From Pogonophryne albipinna (lineage: Eukaryota; Chordata; Actinopteri; Perciformes; Artedidraconidae), in the NCBI GenBank assembly GCA_028583405.1, contig CM053246.1, forward strand, positions 9,561,867-9,625,866: DNA of 64,000 nucleotides, written 5' to 3'. Positions within the stretch are counted from its first letter, which is position 1, and the number at the start of each line of letters is the position of its first letter. The notes beneath the pieces were generated by a model. That model made no database searches. It was not told where the DNA came from and was given only the letters and a program-made list of their open reading frames with translations. A program made the translations under genes and the position numbers. Below are positions 48,717 to 62,392 of the stretch, piece after piece.

Positions 48717-50306
48717 CTCAAGGGCGTATGGCACTCTCAACTCTTTCCAGGACAAGCCGGGCCCTGTCTGCCAGTAGGTTTGCCGATATCTGTGTTGATA
48801 GGTAATAGATTGAGAGCGGTGAATCAGCTTAGAAACAGGAAACACTCAAACGTTTGTGTGAGTTTATCAAATTTAGCAGTGATTCCATGTCAGCCACAGC
48901 TTGTCACCAAAAATCTGACTGATAGTGTATTTAACAAACTTAAACTATCTTTATTAAATGTCAGGTCTTTGGCAGGAAAAAGGTTTTTAATTAATGATTT
49001 GATCACTGAGCACAATCTCGATTTTATGTTTTTAACGGAAACTTGGATTGAACAAAATAACAGTGCAGCTGTTCTTATCGAATCAACACCTCCCAACTTC
49101 AGTTTTATGAGTGGAGTTGCTATTTCGTTCAATGATTCCCTTCAATGCATCTTATGGGAATTTTGCTTCTTTTGAATATGTGGCTCTTCAGCTGAAATGT
49201 CCCTCTCGAGCTCTGTTCCTAAATATCTATAGACCACCCAAATACTGTGCAAGCTTTTTTGATGACTTTACTGAACTGCTGTCTATAGTGTGTATTGACC
49301 TTGACCGTCTAGTCATTGTTGGTGATTTTAACATCCATGTTGACAACCCCCAGGACAGAGGGGCTAAAGAACTGTTTTGTGTTCTTGATAACTATGGACT
49401 GACTCAACATGTGACGGAGCCCACGCACAATAAGGGGCACACTCTGGACTTAATTATCTCAAAGGGTCTGAATATCTCAAAGGTTGTGGTGACTGATGTT
49501 GCACTCTCTGATCATTCCTGTGTTTTCTTTGAGAGCTCTATTTCTGTTCACAAAAATGTTCAAAAAGAGGTAACCACAAAGCAATATTTAATTGAAAATA
49601 CTAGGGAAATGTTTACTCAGAATTTTTCTTCCAAACTTGCCCCTGCTAACATCTCAGTAAATGAGCTAGTAGATCATTTTAATTCAAAAATTTAAAAATG
49701 TGATAGATGCCATTGCTCCAACTAAGATAAAGGAAGTGTCTGTCAAGAAAATATCTCCATGGAGTTCGAAAAGCTGAACGCAGGTGGCGAAAAACAGATC
49801 TCCAGTTTCATTTTGAAATCTATAAAGAGAGACTTGGCTTTTATAATTTGGAATTGAGAATTGCACGACAGTCTTTCCTCTCTGACATCATTGCCAAAAA
49901 CCAAAACAACGCACATGCCTTGTTTGCTACCGTTGACAGACTAACAAACCCCCCCCAGTGTCAGTAGCCTCTGAATTTCTATCCACCAGGGCCTGCAATG
50001 AATTTGCCTCCTTCTTCACTGACAAAATCATGCAAATTAGACAAGCAGTCAGTGCCTCTGTATCAGGTACAGCAAATGTTTTGTCCCTGTGTCCACTTCA
50101 AATCAATACAAACACCATGACACAATTCCATTAGATTAATGATAAAAACCTAGAGGACATTATTCAACTTCTGAAATCCTCCTCCTGCTGCCTTGATATT
50201 ATTCAAACAGGATTTTTCAAAAATGTTTTTCATTGCATGGCCTCAGATCTACTTCATATAGTAAACAAATCTCTTCACTCAGGTGTTTTTCCACAGGTCC
50301 TGAAAA
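48717..50306 (+). pseudogene. L2 copy 2 ORF2 endonuclease remnant
   Basis: Carries LLNVRSLAGKRFLINDL, FLTETWIEQNNSA, YRPPKYCASFFDDF, VGDFNIHVD and LSDHSCVFF, i.e. the APE-type endonuclease of ORF2. Near 49110 a short deletion removes the GGG-rich block seen in copy 1. Near 49690 one extra T shifts the frame. Past 49740 deletions and stops accumulate until the hAT at 50307. Confidence 0.82.
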
Positions 50307-51345
50307 TAGGGGTGCAACAACTAATCGACTTAATCGATTAAAATCGATTACCAAATTAGTTGCCAACTAATTCAGTCGTCGATGAGTTGGTGACGTCATC
50401 ACGTGTGTTTTACACGCCGTTAAGCTCCAACGTTATTGTTTTTTTTATCGGTACTGGAGACATTTAAAAAATATATGTCATGTATTATTGCTACAAAAAC
50501 ATTATATCGCAGTCTTAGTGTCGCCAACTCGTTTCTAATATGCAAAAAGACAAACAAATGCGTCTATGATGTATTTTCGATCAGACGAGATCTCTCCCCG
50601 GTCTGTGTGCGAGGGGGCGGGGCAGTTTACACACACGCAACTACTACATGCAGCAACACACGGAGGAGATGGCGGAGAGAACGCACTCCGAGGTGTGGTT
50701 AAACTTTACCCGTCTCGATGTGGACAATGCTCTTTGCCAAAAGTGCAATAAGAGTTTAGCATGTAAGGGCGGTAACACGAGCAATTTGTCTAAACATTTA
50801 GCAAAAGTGCTCCACATTCAGACGGAGGAATGCACCGGGTTCGACTGTCTTTCTAGCTGCTCTGTAGCCCCATCCACGAGTAACGTTTCCACGTCAGGTG
50901 TTATGTATACTAGCAGCAACACACAGAGTTAACTACATTATACAAACATGGGTTAATGATTAGAGGAAACTGAGTTATTTATTTTGTTAAAGTTTCAGCT
51001 ATTTTGTTTACAGTTCTCTCATCACATTATTTATTACGATTTGTTAAAACACTGTTGTTTATTTTGATGTGAAATATTCTTTATTTAATTTAAATAAAAA
51101 GCAATGTTCATTTTGTTCAAAATGTGTTTAGTTAATTTAATAATATATGTATTTTTGAATCAAGTATTCATCTTTATTGTTAGTTTCCACATGCCTAAAA
51201 CAACCTCAAGCTAAATCTAAAAGTTGATGGCTAAATAAGAGCGTTTGAGAAATTGTGCAAGGCATAATAGTCCGAATAGTCGATTAATCGTTTCATTAAT
51301 CGATAGATTAATCGATTATCAAATTAGTCGTTTGGTGCAGCCCTA
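50307..51345 (+). mobile_element. hAT element with TAGGG..GCA ends, 1039 bp (element A)
   Basis: CCTGAAAA is duplicated exactly at 50299-50306 and 51346-51353. The ends TAGGGGTGCAACAACTAATC and (inverse) TAGGGCTGCACCAAACGACT are diverged inverted repeats, followed by ATCGATTA-rich sub-terminal motifs. Only the BED-finger start of a transposase remains inside. Confidence 0.95.
50648..50932 (+). pseudogene. BED-type zinc finger, N-terminus of a hAT transposase
   Basis: After MAERTHSEVWLNFTRLD the sequence has CQKCNKSLACKGGNTSNL and SKHLAKVLH, giving the BED zinc-finger pattern C-x2-C...H-x5-H with the typical aromatic residues before it. The frame stops after 94 codons, far short of the roughly 600 or more expected for a full transposase. 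The fragment alone might bind DNA at the element ends but cannot transpose it. Confidence 0.8.
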
Positions 51346-52131
51346 CCTGAAAACTGCAGTCATTAAACCGCTCTTAAAAAAGAATAATCTAGATCAGTGG
51401 TTCTCAACTGGTGGGTCGCGACCCAAAAGTGGGTCGCGGACCCGTTTCGAGTGGGTCGCGGATGTGTGAGTGAAGAAAAAAAAGTTGGGATTTTCTAATG
51501 CTGTGCATGCAGTCGGCGTTGGACTGGAAGTACCGGAGACCATAAACGGTTTTGAAAACTTCTGTCACATAGTGATCATCTTCTCAATAAAATATCTTTG
51601 CTGATGTTTTTTCGAGTCTTCTGGCCAATCAGAATCAAGATTGTTGCCGGAAGTCCCCACGGAGAAAAACTTTGCGGGAGAACTCTTCTTTATACATCCA
51701 TGGGTACAACTTCAGATAAAAAATGAACACATAATTAAATATGACCCCCGGTTTGATGATTGACAGGTCACAGAACAATGGGGGCTATCTACCCTTACCC
51801 ACAATTTAAAGTAAGTCACACAGACTATCTCCTCTTTACTCTTCTCGCAGCAAGATGTCAGAACAAAGTGAAAAACAAACAATGGCATAAAATATTATTA
51901 ATATGTCGGGTAGTAATAGATGTATTTATTTTCTTCTCAGTGTACCAGAATGCATAGTTTATGTTAGTATTTCTAAAAATCTCCTGGGGGAGAATCCCCC
52001 CAGACCCCCCTGCTGGGGTTGGGTTTACAGCATGTGTGCCTTTTTATATAGTTCAGCTTTGATTCCATCAACTCATTAAACCTTTTTTAAAAGCATACTT
52101 TAGTTCTGTGAAGGGATATAAGGGATATATG

Positions 52132-53148
<1,017 letters not shown>

Positions 53149-53313
53149 GATATATGCACTGTACTTCACTTTTATCAATATTGTATGCTGAAAAGCGTAT
53201 ATATTACAGCACGATTTTTTGTTGAATAGATTTGAGTGCTTCAAAATGTTGGGTCGCGATGTATTGACCAAGTAAAAAGTGGGTCCCGAGGCCTGACCAG
53301 TTGAGAACCACTG

Positions 53314-53603
53314 ATCTAGATGCTTCAGTAATGAACAATTACAGGCCCATATCAAACCTCCCATTTCTAGGTAAAATCATTGAAAAAGTAGTTTTTCAAC
53401 AGTTGAGTAATTTCTTGCATTTAAATAACTGTGTCGATGTGTTCCAGTCAGGCTTTCGTCCAAACCACAGCACTGAGACTGCTCTTGTAAAGGTATTCAA
53501 TGACATCCACTTAAACACAGACAGTGGCAGAACTTCAGTGTTAGTATTATTAGATCTCAGTGCTGCGTTTGACACTGTTGACCACAACATATTACTAGAC
53601 TGA
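53314..53603 (+). pseudogene. L2 copy 2 reverse transcriptase remnant, first part
   Basis: Encodes [36 protein letters not shown] and [17 protein letters not shown], then TGA. The same TGA is found at the homologous codon of copy 1. The piece lies between the hAT insertions at 51395-53313 and 53697-54757. Confidence 0.85.
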
Positions 53604-53696
53604 CTGGAAAACTGGGTGGGACTTTCGGCAACAGTTCTAAATTGGTTTGAATCCTACCTAAAGGACAGAAACAATTTTGTTTCTATAGGTAAATAC

Positions 53697-54757
53697 TAGG
53701 GCTCTCAAACGATTACAAATTTTAATCAGATTAATCACAGCTTAAAAATTAATTAATCATGATTAATCACCATTCGAACTATGTCCAAAATATGCCATTT
53801 CTTTATGTATATTGTTGTGGGAATGGAAAGATAAATGAAAGAAGGCGGATATATCCATTTAACATACAGTATCTATGTTTATTATAACATTTTTCTGCGT
53901 GTCAAAATGAAAGAGAGCACACACACCTATCGATCATCAAACCGTGGGGTCTTAATTCATTACGTGTTGATTTCTATCAACGGGGGAGTACTTCAGGAAA
54001 GTCGACAGGGGGTGGGGCGGCGGCGGCTAGTGGAGTACTTCGTGACCACAGAGTGCGAACGTTGTGATCAGCTGTTTTAGCGCAGTTCTCCAGTGAAGGG
54101 GGGGGGGGGAGAAAGTCTCCCTCCGCAGCCGGTTGGCGTAGTTTTGGCACAATTCCGTTGTACAGACCGACGTTATCAGCAGCCCTGTCTGTGCACACGG
54201 AGACCGACTCTGTCGTCCGGTGATCTAACCGCCTTCTGGAAAAGCTTCACAAGTACGTCGGTACGCAAATGCGCTTTGTGACACAAGTGAAGGTACGCAT
54301 TTCAGATTACGCACATAACCTGCGTACCAGTTATGTGCACCCCTGTACTACAGCAAAAGTATTCTCCGTCGGGACTTCCTGCAACAACACCGACATTATC
54401 AAAGATGTTCTATTGAGAAGACGATCACTACGTGACAAAAGTTTTCAAAACCGTTTCTGGTCTTCGGTATTTCCAGACAAGTGGCTACTGAAATCAATCT
54501 TACTAACTGCTGTCTGTGCAATTTACTCCGCGCGAGTTGGCAGACTTTATTTTGCTTACTTTAACATCAGTTTTCATGGTGGGGCTAAGCCATTTCTTGG
54601 TATGGGTGGAGCCTACCCCAGCCATACCCTGGCGCTGCCACTGGTGGGATATATGGGGCGGGCCATTCTGCACATGCGTTAAATGCGTTAAATATTTTAA
54701 CGCAATTAATTCAAAAAATTAATTACCGCCGTTAACGCGATAATTTTGACAGCACGA
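53697..54757. mobile_element. hAT element, TAGGGCTCTCAAACG end (element D)
   Basis: GTAAATAC is duplicated exactly at 53689-53696 and 54758-54765. The left end TAGGGCTCTCAAACGATT matches the inverse of 12159, and the right end in reverse complement reads TCGTGCTGTCAAAATTAT, a mutated form of the same repeat. A segment at about 54240-54345, ending CAGTTATGTGCACCCCTG, is a fragment of element C nested inside. Confidence 0.93.
54240..54345 (+). mobile_element. Fragment of hAT element C inside element D
   Basis: GTACGCAAATGCGC, CGCACATAACCTGCG and the terminal CAGTTATGTGCACCCCTG match the end of element C (compare 57036-57127). The following TACTACAG resembles TACTTCAG at 53988-53995, which would make an imperfect 8-bp duplication and put the left boundary near 53996. 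That is unproven. Confidence 0.55.
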
Positions 54758-54765
54758 GTAAATAC

Positions 54766-55690
54766 ACATCTGAGTTGACAAATATGACATGTGGGGTTCC
54801 TCAAGGCTCCATCTTGGGGCCTCTTCTCTTTAACTTCTACATGCTACCACTGGCTCAGATAATGAAAAACTACAAAATAAGTTACCATAGCTATGCGGAT
54901 GACACACAAATGTACGTAACAATTTCACCAGGAGACTATGCTCCAATTCAAACACTGAGTAAGTGCATTGAACAAATCAATGACTGGATGTGTCAGAACA
55001 TTCTCCAATTAAAAAAAGATAAAACTGAGGTAATGGTTTTTGGAGCCAAGGCAGAACGTATAAAAGTTAGCGCTGAGCTTCAGTCTGCAATGTTCAAAAC
55101 AACAGATAAAGCCAGAAATCTAGGTGTAGTCATGGACTCTGACCTGAGTTTCAACAGTCACATTAAAACAGTTACTAAATCAGCCTACTATCACCTAAAG
55201 AACATGTCTAGGATTAAAAGACTAATGTCACAACAGGATTTAGAAAAACGTGTCCATGCTTTTATCTTCAGTAGACTCGACTACTGTAATGGTGTCTTCA
55301 CAGGTCTCACTAAAACATCTGCAGCTAATTGAGAACGCCGCTACTCGAGTCCTCACTGACACTAAGAAAGTGGATCACATCACACCTGTTCTGAAGTCTT
55401 TACACTGGCTTCCTGTGTATCAAATAATTGATTCAAAATGTTATAAAGCTTTGAATGGTTTAGGCCCAAAATACATTTCTGACCTCCTGCTAAATTATGA
55501 ACCATCCAGAACTCTCTGGTCTTCAGGGACTGGTCAGCTTTCTGTCCCCAGAGTCAGAACTAAACATGGTAAAGCAGCGTTCAGTTATTATGCTCCAAAT
55601 ATCTGGAACAAACTCCCAGAAACCTGCAGGTCTGCTGCAACTCTGACTACTTTTAAATCCAGACTGAAGACTTTTTGCCGCTGCTTTTAA
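54766..55690 (+). pseudogene. L2 copy 2 reverse transcriptase remnant, second part
   Basis: Encodes CGVPQGSILGPLLFNFYMLP, SYADDTQMYV (the catalytic Asp pair), FIFSRLDYCNGV and, after a frameshift near 55320, LHWLPV, SVPRVRTKHGKAAFSYYAP and NIWNKLPETCRS. It continues into the 3' untranslated tail to 55864. Confidence 0.85.
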
Positions 55691-55864
55691 TTGATATATT
55701 CATATCTTAAACTGCACTGTAACTTTTATTATCTTTGCTTTGTATCTTTGCTTTTAAATTAGTGTTTTTAAATGTCATTTTATAATATGGTTCTTAATGC
55801 TCTTAATGTCTTTCATTTTTGTAAAGCACTTTGAATTGCCTTGTGTTGAAAGGTGCTATATAAA

Positions 55865-57127
55865 CAGGGGTGCACATAACTTTTTTTGCCCTGGTTCTCA
55901 AAGGAGCACCTGGAGATGTTGCTTGGTGCTCATCCTTAAAATGAAATAAACCGTAACTTTTGAGGGGGTCTTGACTTTATTTGCCAGACACACGGCACTG
56001 AACACACGTGCAGAGGTGAACACAAGACAACATTAGCACGACCAGTAATCCTACAAGCTGTCATCACTACCCTCCTGACTGTTCTCCTCACTGTCTTCCT
56101 CTCTGTCAGACATGATGATGTAGGCCTACTACTTTCTCTTTGGTTGAGTCTGCGATTAGATGCTGGTTTTGGGTCGAAAGTCTCTGTTGTCATCTTAGAA
56201 AAGTGGATGTAATCAAATAAGTATGTGAACATAACCAATAACAAATTAATGTAACTTATTTTATTTATGTTGTTCATTCATATCTTATTTTACCTTAACA
56301 TTTATTTATTTATTTTATCTTTCCAGTTTTAAAGGATATTTTTGGTTACTGTCCTATAGTATACATTGGAATGATTTCAAACCTGTTTATCACAATAATT
56401 ATAAAGGAGTGCCTTGGAAATATGGGTTTACATAAATTGTGACCAAACCGTTTGAACTTAGACTAAAGTTAATTATCTAAACACTCAGAGTCCTTTACCT
56501 CACTGAGCTGTAGTATCAGCCTCTCAGTCTGACTGGAGAGGACTCTCCCTCCACATTATTGTAGAAACATCTTCTTATATCCGTTAAAGCAGCTAGCACC
56601 AGATTCTAATAACAACAGCGCCGGTACCGGTGCACCCTCCCTCTCTCTCTCGCATTTTGACTGTGAGCTGCGGGTGCCAGATAAGCCAACATCCCCCATT
56701 TTCATCACTTACATCGTACAGGGCAAATGAAACGTGTAACCGGGGTGAAAAGGGTGTTACATTGTGAATATCGTTACATCAAGGCCGAAAATAAGGATGA
56801 GCGCCAACGGTCAAAAATGTTTTTTTCCCTCCCAGAGCTGCCAGCGCAGCGCCTCCCCAGATCTGGCGCCCATAGGCGAACATCTATTACGCCAGTGCTA
56901 CGGGCCGGCCCTGAGTTCATATCATAGGTTCATATGCAACTCGCAAATATATTTCTCTCTCCTCTCTTCTCTCTTTTCTCTTTTCTCTTCTCCCTTCTCT
57001 CTCTTCTTTCTCTCCCTCTCTCTCTCCCAATGTTGGTACGCAAATGCGCCTTTTTTCAAATGACACGGTGCTCTTCTTTTGACGGAGGTGCGCATGCGCA
57101 CCTGCGCACCAGTTATGTGCAGCCCTG
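55865..57127 (-). mobile_element. hAT element C, copy 2, 1263 bp
   Basis: TATATAAA is duplicated exactly at 55857-55864 and 57128-57135 within the L2 tail. The ends are CAGGGGTGCACATAACT on the left and the inverse CAGGGCTGCACATAACTGG on the right. The interior matches copy 1 in inverted orientation, including the degenerate transposase fragment around 55936-56277 (minus). Confidence 0.96.
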
Positions 57128-57164
57128 TATATAAATAAACCTGCCTTGCCTTGCCTTGCAAAGT

Positions 57165-57505
57165 CTAAAAGGCTAAAAGAGAGTTTCGCTCCCACACACT
57201 CCCCCCCCCTTGCCTGAAACGCCTCTATTGGACTCTTGTTTACTTCAGGAACATAGTTACATGATCACTATGTAACACTCATGCTTCTATTGGCTGGCTT
57301 GATAGGCTAAGGGGTGGGACATCTCTAAGCGGTTGACCAATCACAACAGCTAGCTAACCAATCAGAGCAGACTGGGCTCTGGTTTCAGATGGAGTAAGAG
57401 AAAAATAAAGAGCTTTTTGAACATTAAAACATGGAGACATGTCACAGTAGAAACACTAAATACAAATATGAACCTGAAAATGAGCAGAACATGTCCACTT
57501 TGACA
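57165..57505. mobile_element. MITE fragment, same family as 37321-38025
   Basis: Shares CACTATGTAACACTC, CTTCTATTGGCT, AATAAAGAGCTTTTTGAAC and ACATGGAGACATGTCACAG with the element at 37321-38025 in the same order. The left end is missing next to the L2 tail. Confidence 0.65.
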
Positions 57506-59582
57506 TCTCACTACTTAAGGTTCAGCTCCATTTGCAACCATACCTTTAATATATTCTCACTAAGAGGCGGTGGACGCTCAGATCACCGTGCTGCTGTCGG
57601 TGCTGGATGGATGCTGCTGCTGCTGCACAGTGAGTGACACCTGGGGCAGGAGACATAGTTTAAACCCAATTTGTTGTGTTGCAGAGCAGGAGGCAGGCTC
57701 CATTAAGAGTGGATGTCAGGCTGCACAGGGCCTCACCGATCGATAGCAGATGTCTTTATGTACACTCTGAGGTGCTTCAAAATAACCTCTTTCATAACTG
57801 GATATCCACAGAGAGACACTGGATGACAGTCTGTGGGTCAGAGGAAATGGGCATATGAGATTATATTGGCTCTGAGGCATTGCTCTCTTATTCTTTCTTC
57901 TATTTTCTTCATTTTTGTTCCGTTTTGCTCACCTGTTAGGGATAATATCTGAAAAGTTGTTCTATGGTTCCTAGCTTTTTTATCCCCCGTAACAAGCATG
58001 GAACTTACTATCCTCTTTATACCATTGTCACTTTCCAACATACTCTTGTAATACAATTTTTAAAATCAATTAGTATGGTATTATTGTTGGTATGGTAGGC
58101 TTTAAATATTAGTATTAATGCTCCATTACCTTCATTTATGTCGCTGCATTTGCATTTTATTATTGTAGGACATTGAGAGCCTTTAGTAAACAAACCTTTA
58201 ATCAAACACATTAACTCTCTTTTGCTGTTATCTATAACGCTCACATTGTTACATGTGACATCTCTATCAGCCTATCAGAACAACCATTGAGCTGGATGCG
58301 TATATTTTGTAACATTTCAACATTTAAAACGTAATGCTGTGTTTACAGTTTTCTGGAATGCCCTTAAAGAAGCCAAAGAGTTTGGGTGATCTGACCAGAA
58401 CAGTTCACTTACTACGTACAGACACCATAATTGCATTCATGCAAATTGTAAAATAAATGTAATAATTGTTATAGAAATACCTCATTGAGCACATTTTAGG
58501 GTTATCGAGAATCAATAGTCAGCCACTGTTGTCCATTCTTTTCAGAACAGTATGAAAACCAATTTAGAGAAACTTGAAAATAATCTGGAGAGCATTACAA
58601 CGGATTCTGTTTCATATAGACATCTGTTGTGTTATTAATGTGAAAGGTATGTTATCATTGTATGGCAACACAGTTGAAAGTGCAGACTCATTTTAAATTG
58701 AACAAATACACTTTGTGTTGGCTGCAGCATAGAAGAGAGTATGTTGTCATAAAGTCAAACACAGAAGATTCCGAGCTAGCAAACATGGATTATGTGATGA
58801 ATGACAGCTACTTACATCAAGCAACAAACGTATAAACATTACGTTATTTTAATATTTATAGATAATAACCATTCAAAGCAAATATATAGCATACATGAGC
58901 CTCACTGTAGGTGTAGAGATACATCTGACTTTGAGTCTACAATTGTGTGCTGAAGGTCGAGGTTCCTTCACACCCTACAGCTCACAAACTGTGTCTTAAC
59001 AGATGAAAAATCACTCCATTTACTCCGTAAGACTGTCTGTTCAGCCACTTTAATAGAAATCGATGTACTTCAGCCCAGAGGGCAGCAGCACTGTGCAGTC
59101 TCTGCCGCTCTGACCTACAAGCCACTGCTCCCCCCCCCACCCGAAGGCTTGTCTGCGTTTATGTATGTGCCGCGTGTGCATGATCGTGGGTACAGCAGTG
59201 TGACATGAAGACAAAGAGACATGTAAAATGATAATAATTATAAGTAATAATCATGTGGCCCACATTGCTTGCACTGGCAGACGGGGTGCAGGGTGTCATT
59301 ACCCTTTTTCCAACATTTAGACTGTTTCAGGGTTTCTTAACACAGAAAACCCATAGAATCATTTTCCATTTCCAGTTAGCCAAAATGTCTTTCTGGTTTC
59401 ACTCAGAAAGCAGTGTGAGTAAAAACAGTAGATGGCGGTTCCTGTGATCATTCTTTTATACAAGATACTTATTTCATCTTTTTTTTCATTGTTCAAATGA
59501 GCAATCTTCTGTCAAGTTCAAACTAAGTGGCTTTTATGATAATCAACTCGGTAAAATGACTTTTTTGTCAATAGAGTCTGGT
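57506..59582. other. Intronic DNA, no recognised feature
   Basis: About 2 kb without repeat ends or coding motifs. Short open frames around 57431-57858 and 57838-58244 look random. Confidence 0.5.
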
Positions 59583-61243
59583 ATCTTTGAGGAGAACTTA
59601 TAACAGCCTCCAGGTACACCGTCTCCATCTGAAGGACCTTTTCTGTGATTATAACAATTTGGTCAAAAACGCCCGGGCTACTTATTTTTCCAACCTCATC
59701 TCCTCTAGTAAGCACAACCCCAGAGTACTATTTAAAACCATAAATACCATTGTACAGGCCCATCTCAAAGCTCCCATTTGTGTCAAAAGTTTTAGAAAAA
59801 GTCGTTGCTAATCAACTCAATACATTTCTGAATGACAATAACATCCTTGACAAATCCCAATCAGGTTTCAGAAAACACCACTCCACAGAATCAGCTCTCC
59901 TCAGGGTCTCCAGTGACATTATGATGGCATCGGATGCAGGTGATTGCGTGGTTCTGGTGTTGTTGGGCCTGAGTGCAGTGTGCCATCATGCTAGATAGAC
60001 TCAGGGAGTGAGTAGGCATCTCAGGGTCTGCCCTCCAGTGGTTTGCCTCGAAGTTTCTCTGTGGCGGTGGGCCCGTTCTCATCACATAGCACTCCCCTAT
60101 CCTGCGGCCTGCCCCAGGGTTCTGTTTTAGCCCCCCTTCTTTTTGCCCTTTATATGCTCCCATTAGGCCGCTTGATTAGCAAATTCAAGGGTGTCTCGTA
60201 TCATTTTTATGCAGATGATATCCAGTTATACTTCTCCTTCAAACCCGCCAAAATGGAAAACTTAAACACCCTGATTACATGTCTGTCTGCAATCGAGGAG
60301 TGGATGTCAAGCAACTTCCTACAGCTCAATGCATCAAAAACAGAAGTATTGGCTTTAGCGGCTGATAACATCGCCTCTAAGGTAGCAAGCCACCTGGGTT
60401 CATTCAGTGGTAACGTTAGGGCAAACATCAAAAACCTTGGTGTTACCTTCGATCAGTCTATGCTACTAGACAAACATATCAAACTCCTGACCCGTGCCTG
60501 TTTTTTCCATCTCAGGAACATTGCCAAGCTCAGGGGGGTTCTATCAAATGCAGAAATGGAGATGGCTATCCATGCCTTCATTTCATCCCGGCTTGATTAT
60601 TGCAATGCCCTTTTCTCCTGCCTTGCTAAAACATCGATAAACCGGCTACAACACGTCCAAAATGCTGCAGCCAGATTGCTCACTCGGTCCCAAAAAACCT
60701 GCCACATCACTCCGATCCTTTCCGCCCTGCACTGGCTCCCTGTCCATCTCAGAACCCAATTCAAGGTCTTGGTTTTCACATATAGAGCTGTCCATGGCCA
60801 AGCCCCAGCCTACATCAACGACCTTATCCACCCTCACATCACAACCCGGGCCCTGAGGTCCTCTGAGCAAGGCCTCCTAAGGGTGCCCCGAACCAGGCTA
60901 AAAACTAAGGGGGACTGTGCCTTTGAGGCGGTGGCCCCAAGGTTTTGGAATAAACTCCCCCGGACACTGAGAGCCTCTGTCTCAGTAGAGATTTTTAAGG
61001 GGCAGCTAAAGACTCACCTGTTCCGACAGGCCTTTGGGGCGCCGGAGGAGGTGAGTTAGTAGCTGTTTTTCATTGGTGTTTTATCCTGTGTTTTACCTGC
61101 TGTGTTTTATGCCTTTTATTCTACATTTTATACTTGTACTATGAATTGTGTATTGTGTACTGTATACTGTAAAGCACTTTGTACATTCGTGTTGAGAACG
61201 GTGCTATATAAATAAAGTTTTACTTACTTACTTACTTACTTCC
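59583..61243 (+). mobile_element. L2-type LINE, 5'-truncated, third copy (different family)
   Basis: Starts inside ORF2 and ends with TAAAGCACTTTGTACATTCG, GGTGCTATATAAATAAAG and an (ACTT)n tail at 61223-61243. The reverse transcriptase is related to, but clearly different from, that of copies 1 and 2, and the tail repeat is ACTT rather than CCTTG. An internal deletion near 59755 joins the ORF2 middle region directly to the first RT block. Confidence 0.88.
60043..61059 (+). pseudogene. L2-type reverse transcriptase C-terminal two thirds
   Basis: An open frame of 338 codons with CGLPQGSVLAPLLFALYMLP, the catalytic FYADDIQLYF near 60202-60230, NLGVTFDQSML, FISSRLDYCNALF, LHWLPVHLRTQFKV and RFWNKLPRTLRAS. 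Upstream blocks ([35 protein letters not shown]) are in another frame at 59750-59998 and are followed by a damaged FDTVDH region. The C-terminal frame is intact, but the protein lacks its endonuclease and N-terminal RT part. Confidence 0.85.
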
Positions 61244-61690
61244 TTTCCGATCAATCTTGGTGCATTTGGTTTATTTCAACCAATTGTGATTGTTGGAACA
61301 ATGGAAAGACTGATCAAGGTGGTTTTGAGTTGTATTTTGTTTCTATTGAGTCAGAAAGTATATTTCTACTAGCAGGATCAAGGTCAAATTGCCGTTTCTT
61401 TCAATGGAGACTGGTTTCTTTGAGGACAACATATTGATATATATGAGCTGTAATAATTAATTGAATTTATAGTTAATCTATTATAGAGTATTCACATTTA
61501 TTCTATACATTTTATATTGCGTATTCTTTAGATACTCAATAGATATATGTATTTTCTACTGTAGATATGCATGTATTTACTGTTTATGTTAATCAATTAT
61601 TGTATTTCATTATATTTTCAGCTGACCTGTAAAGCCGGTTAACTATTGTGAGAATAATGTTTCCCAAATTTGGATTAAGTATATTAAGGT
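61244..61690. other. Intronic DNA after the LINE
   Basis: AT-rich and without genes. Around 61391-61425 the sequence TCAATGGAGACTGGTTTCTTTG (shown in part) resembles 59568-59602 on the other side of the LINE. Confidence 0.4.
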
Positions 61691-61691
61691 G

Positions 61692-61850
61692 CAGTTGTCG
61701 GTGCCTTGTTCAAGAACATCTTGCTCGAGGACACCTCGGCACCTCTCCAGCTATCAGTCCACATTCAATATGTGTGGTACGATCGGGAATTGAACCAGCG
61801 ACCCTTCGGTTCCCAAGCCAAGTCCCTACAGACTGAGCTACTGCTGCCTC
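61692..61850 (-). mobile_element. tRNA-derived SINE
   Basis: On the minus strand the head reads GGCAGCAGTAGCTCAGTC (box A TAGCTCAGTCTG) and later CTGGTTCAATTCCCG (box B). The body follows with CCGAGGTGTCCTCGAGCAAG. There is no complete cloverleaf or anticodon arm, hence a SINE. Confidence 0.72.
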
Positions 61851-62074
61851 ATATCTAATATTATCTACATTATTATTGTTTTGACTACTTATCCAATGTA
61901 ACGCTGGTCACATAGCAACAGAAAGAAGCAACACTTTGTGTGTGTTGAAGCAGGAGCGGATGGTTTACAGTCAGTACTAGTGGGTTATTTGTCCAGTTGG
62001 AACGAGGCAATTTTCCACTTATATGAAGTTATTCACACACATTGTCCTCCTTCTCTCTCACCTTCTCCCTATAG

Positions 62075-62321
62075 GAACCTGCTGTACAGCCTCCCAGGGA
62101 GGACCCCTCAGTTCTCCGTCCTCAGGTTCTCACAGGAAGCCGTCCTGCATTGCAACGTCACCAGCAGAGCTCTCAAACACAACTCGGCAGCCAAGGAAGT
62201 GCTCTGCCACAGCACCATGAACCAGTCTCTGTCCCTCATCCTCCGGGCCATCCGCTCCGCAGAGAGGCTGGTGTGTTTTGGCATGGGCTTGTTTGAAAAT
62301 TACCCAAATGATAAAAAATGA
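62075..62321 (+). CDS. naaladl2: NAALADL2 terminal exon (partial CDS with stop)
   Basis: Preceded by a strong pyrimidine tract and CCTATAG. The first base completes the Arg codon begun in the exon at 22842. The exon encodes NLLYSLPGRTPQFSVLRFSQ, ALKHNSAAKEVLCHSTMNQS and LSLILRAIRSAERLVCFGMG, and stops at TGA (62319-62321) after about 82 codons. The (R)N.LY.L...T..FS.L start and the final amphipathic helix fit the extreme C-terminus of NAALADL2 as I recall it, including a V.F..GL spacing near the end, which supports the stop as genuine. An alternative is a GT donor at 62271 (CTG|GTGTGT, phase 0) leading to a later exon. Confidence 0.75.
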
Positions 62322-62386
62322 TTAAGCTGACAAAGACCCACAAGTGAACATAATGCACTTGAGGAAAAATGGCCACTTTTCCAGTC

Positions 62387-62392
62387 AATAAA
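62387..62392 (+). other. Candidate polyadenylation signal
   Basis: AATAAA lies 66 bases after the stop codon of the terminal exon. Such a short 3' UTR is possible but unusual, and other signals may lie further on. Confidence 0.35.
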
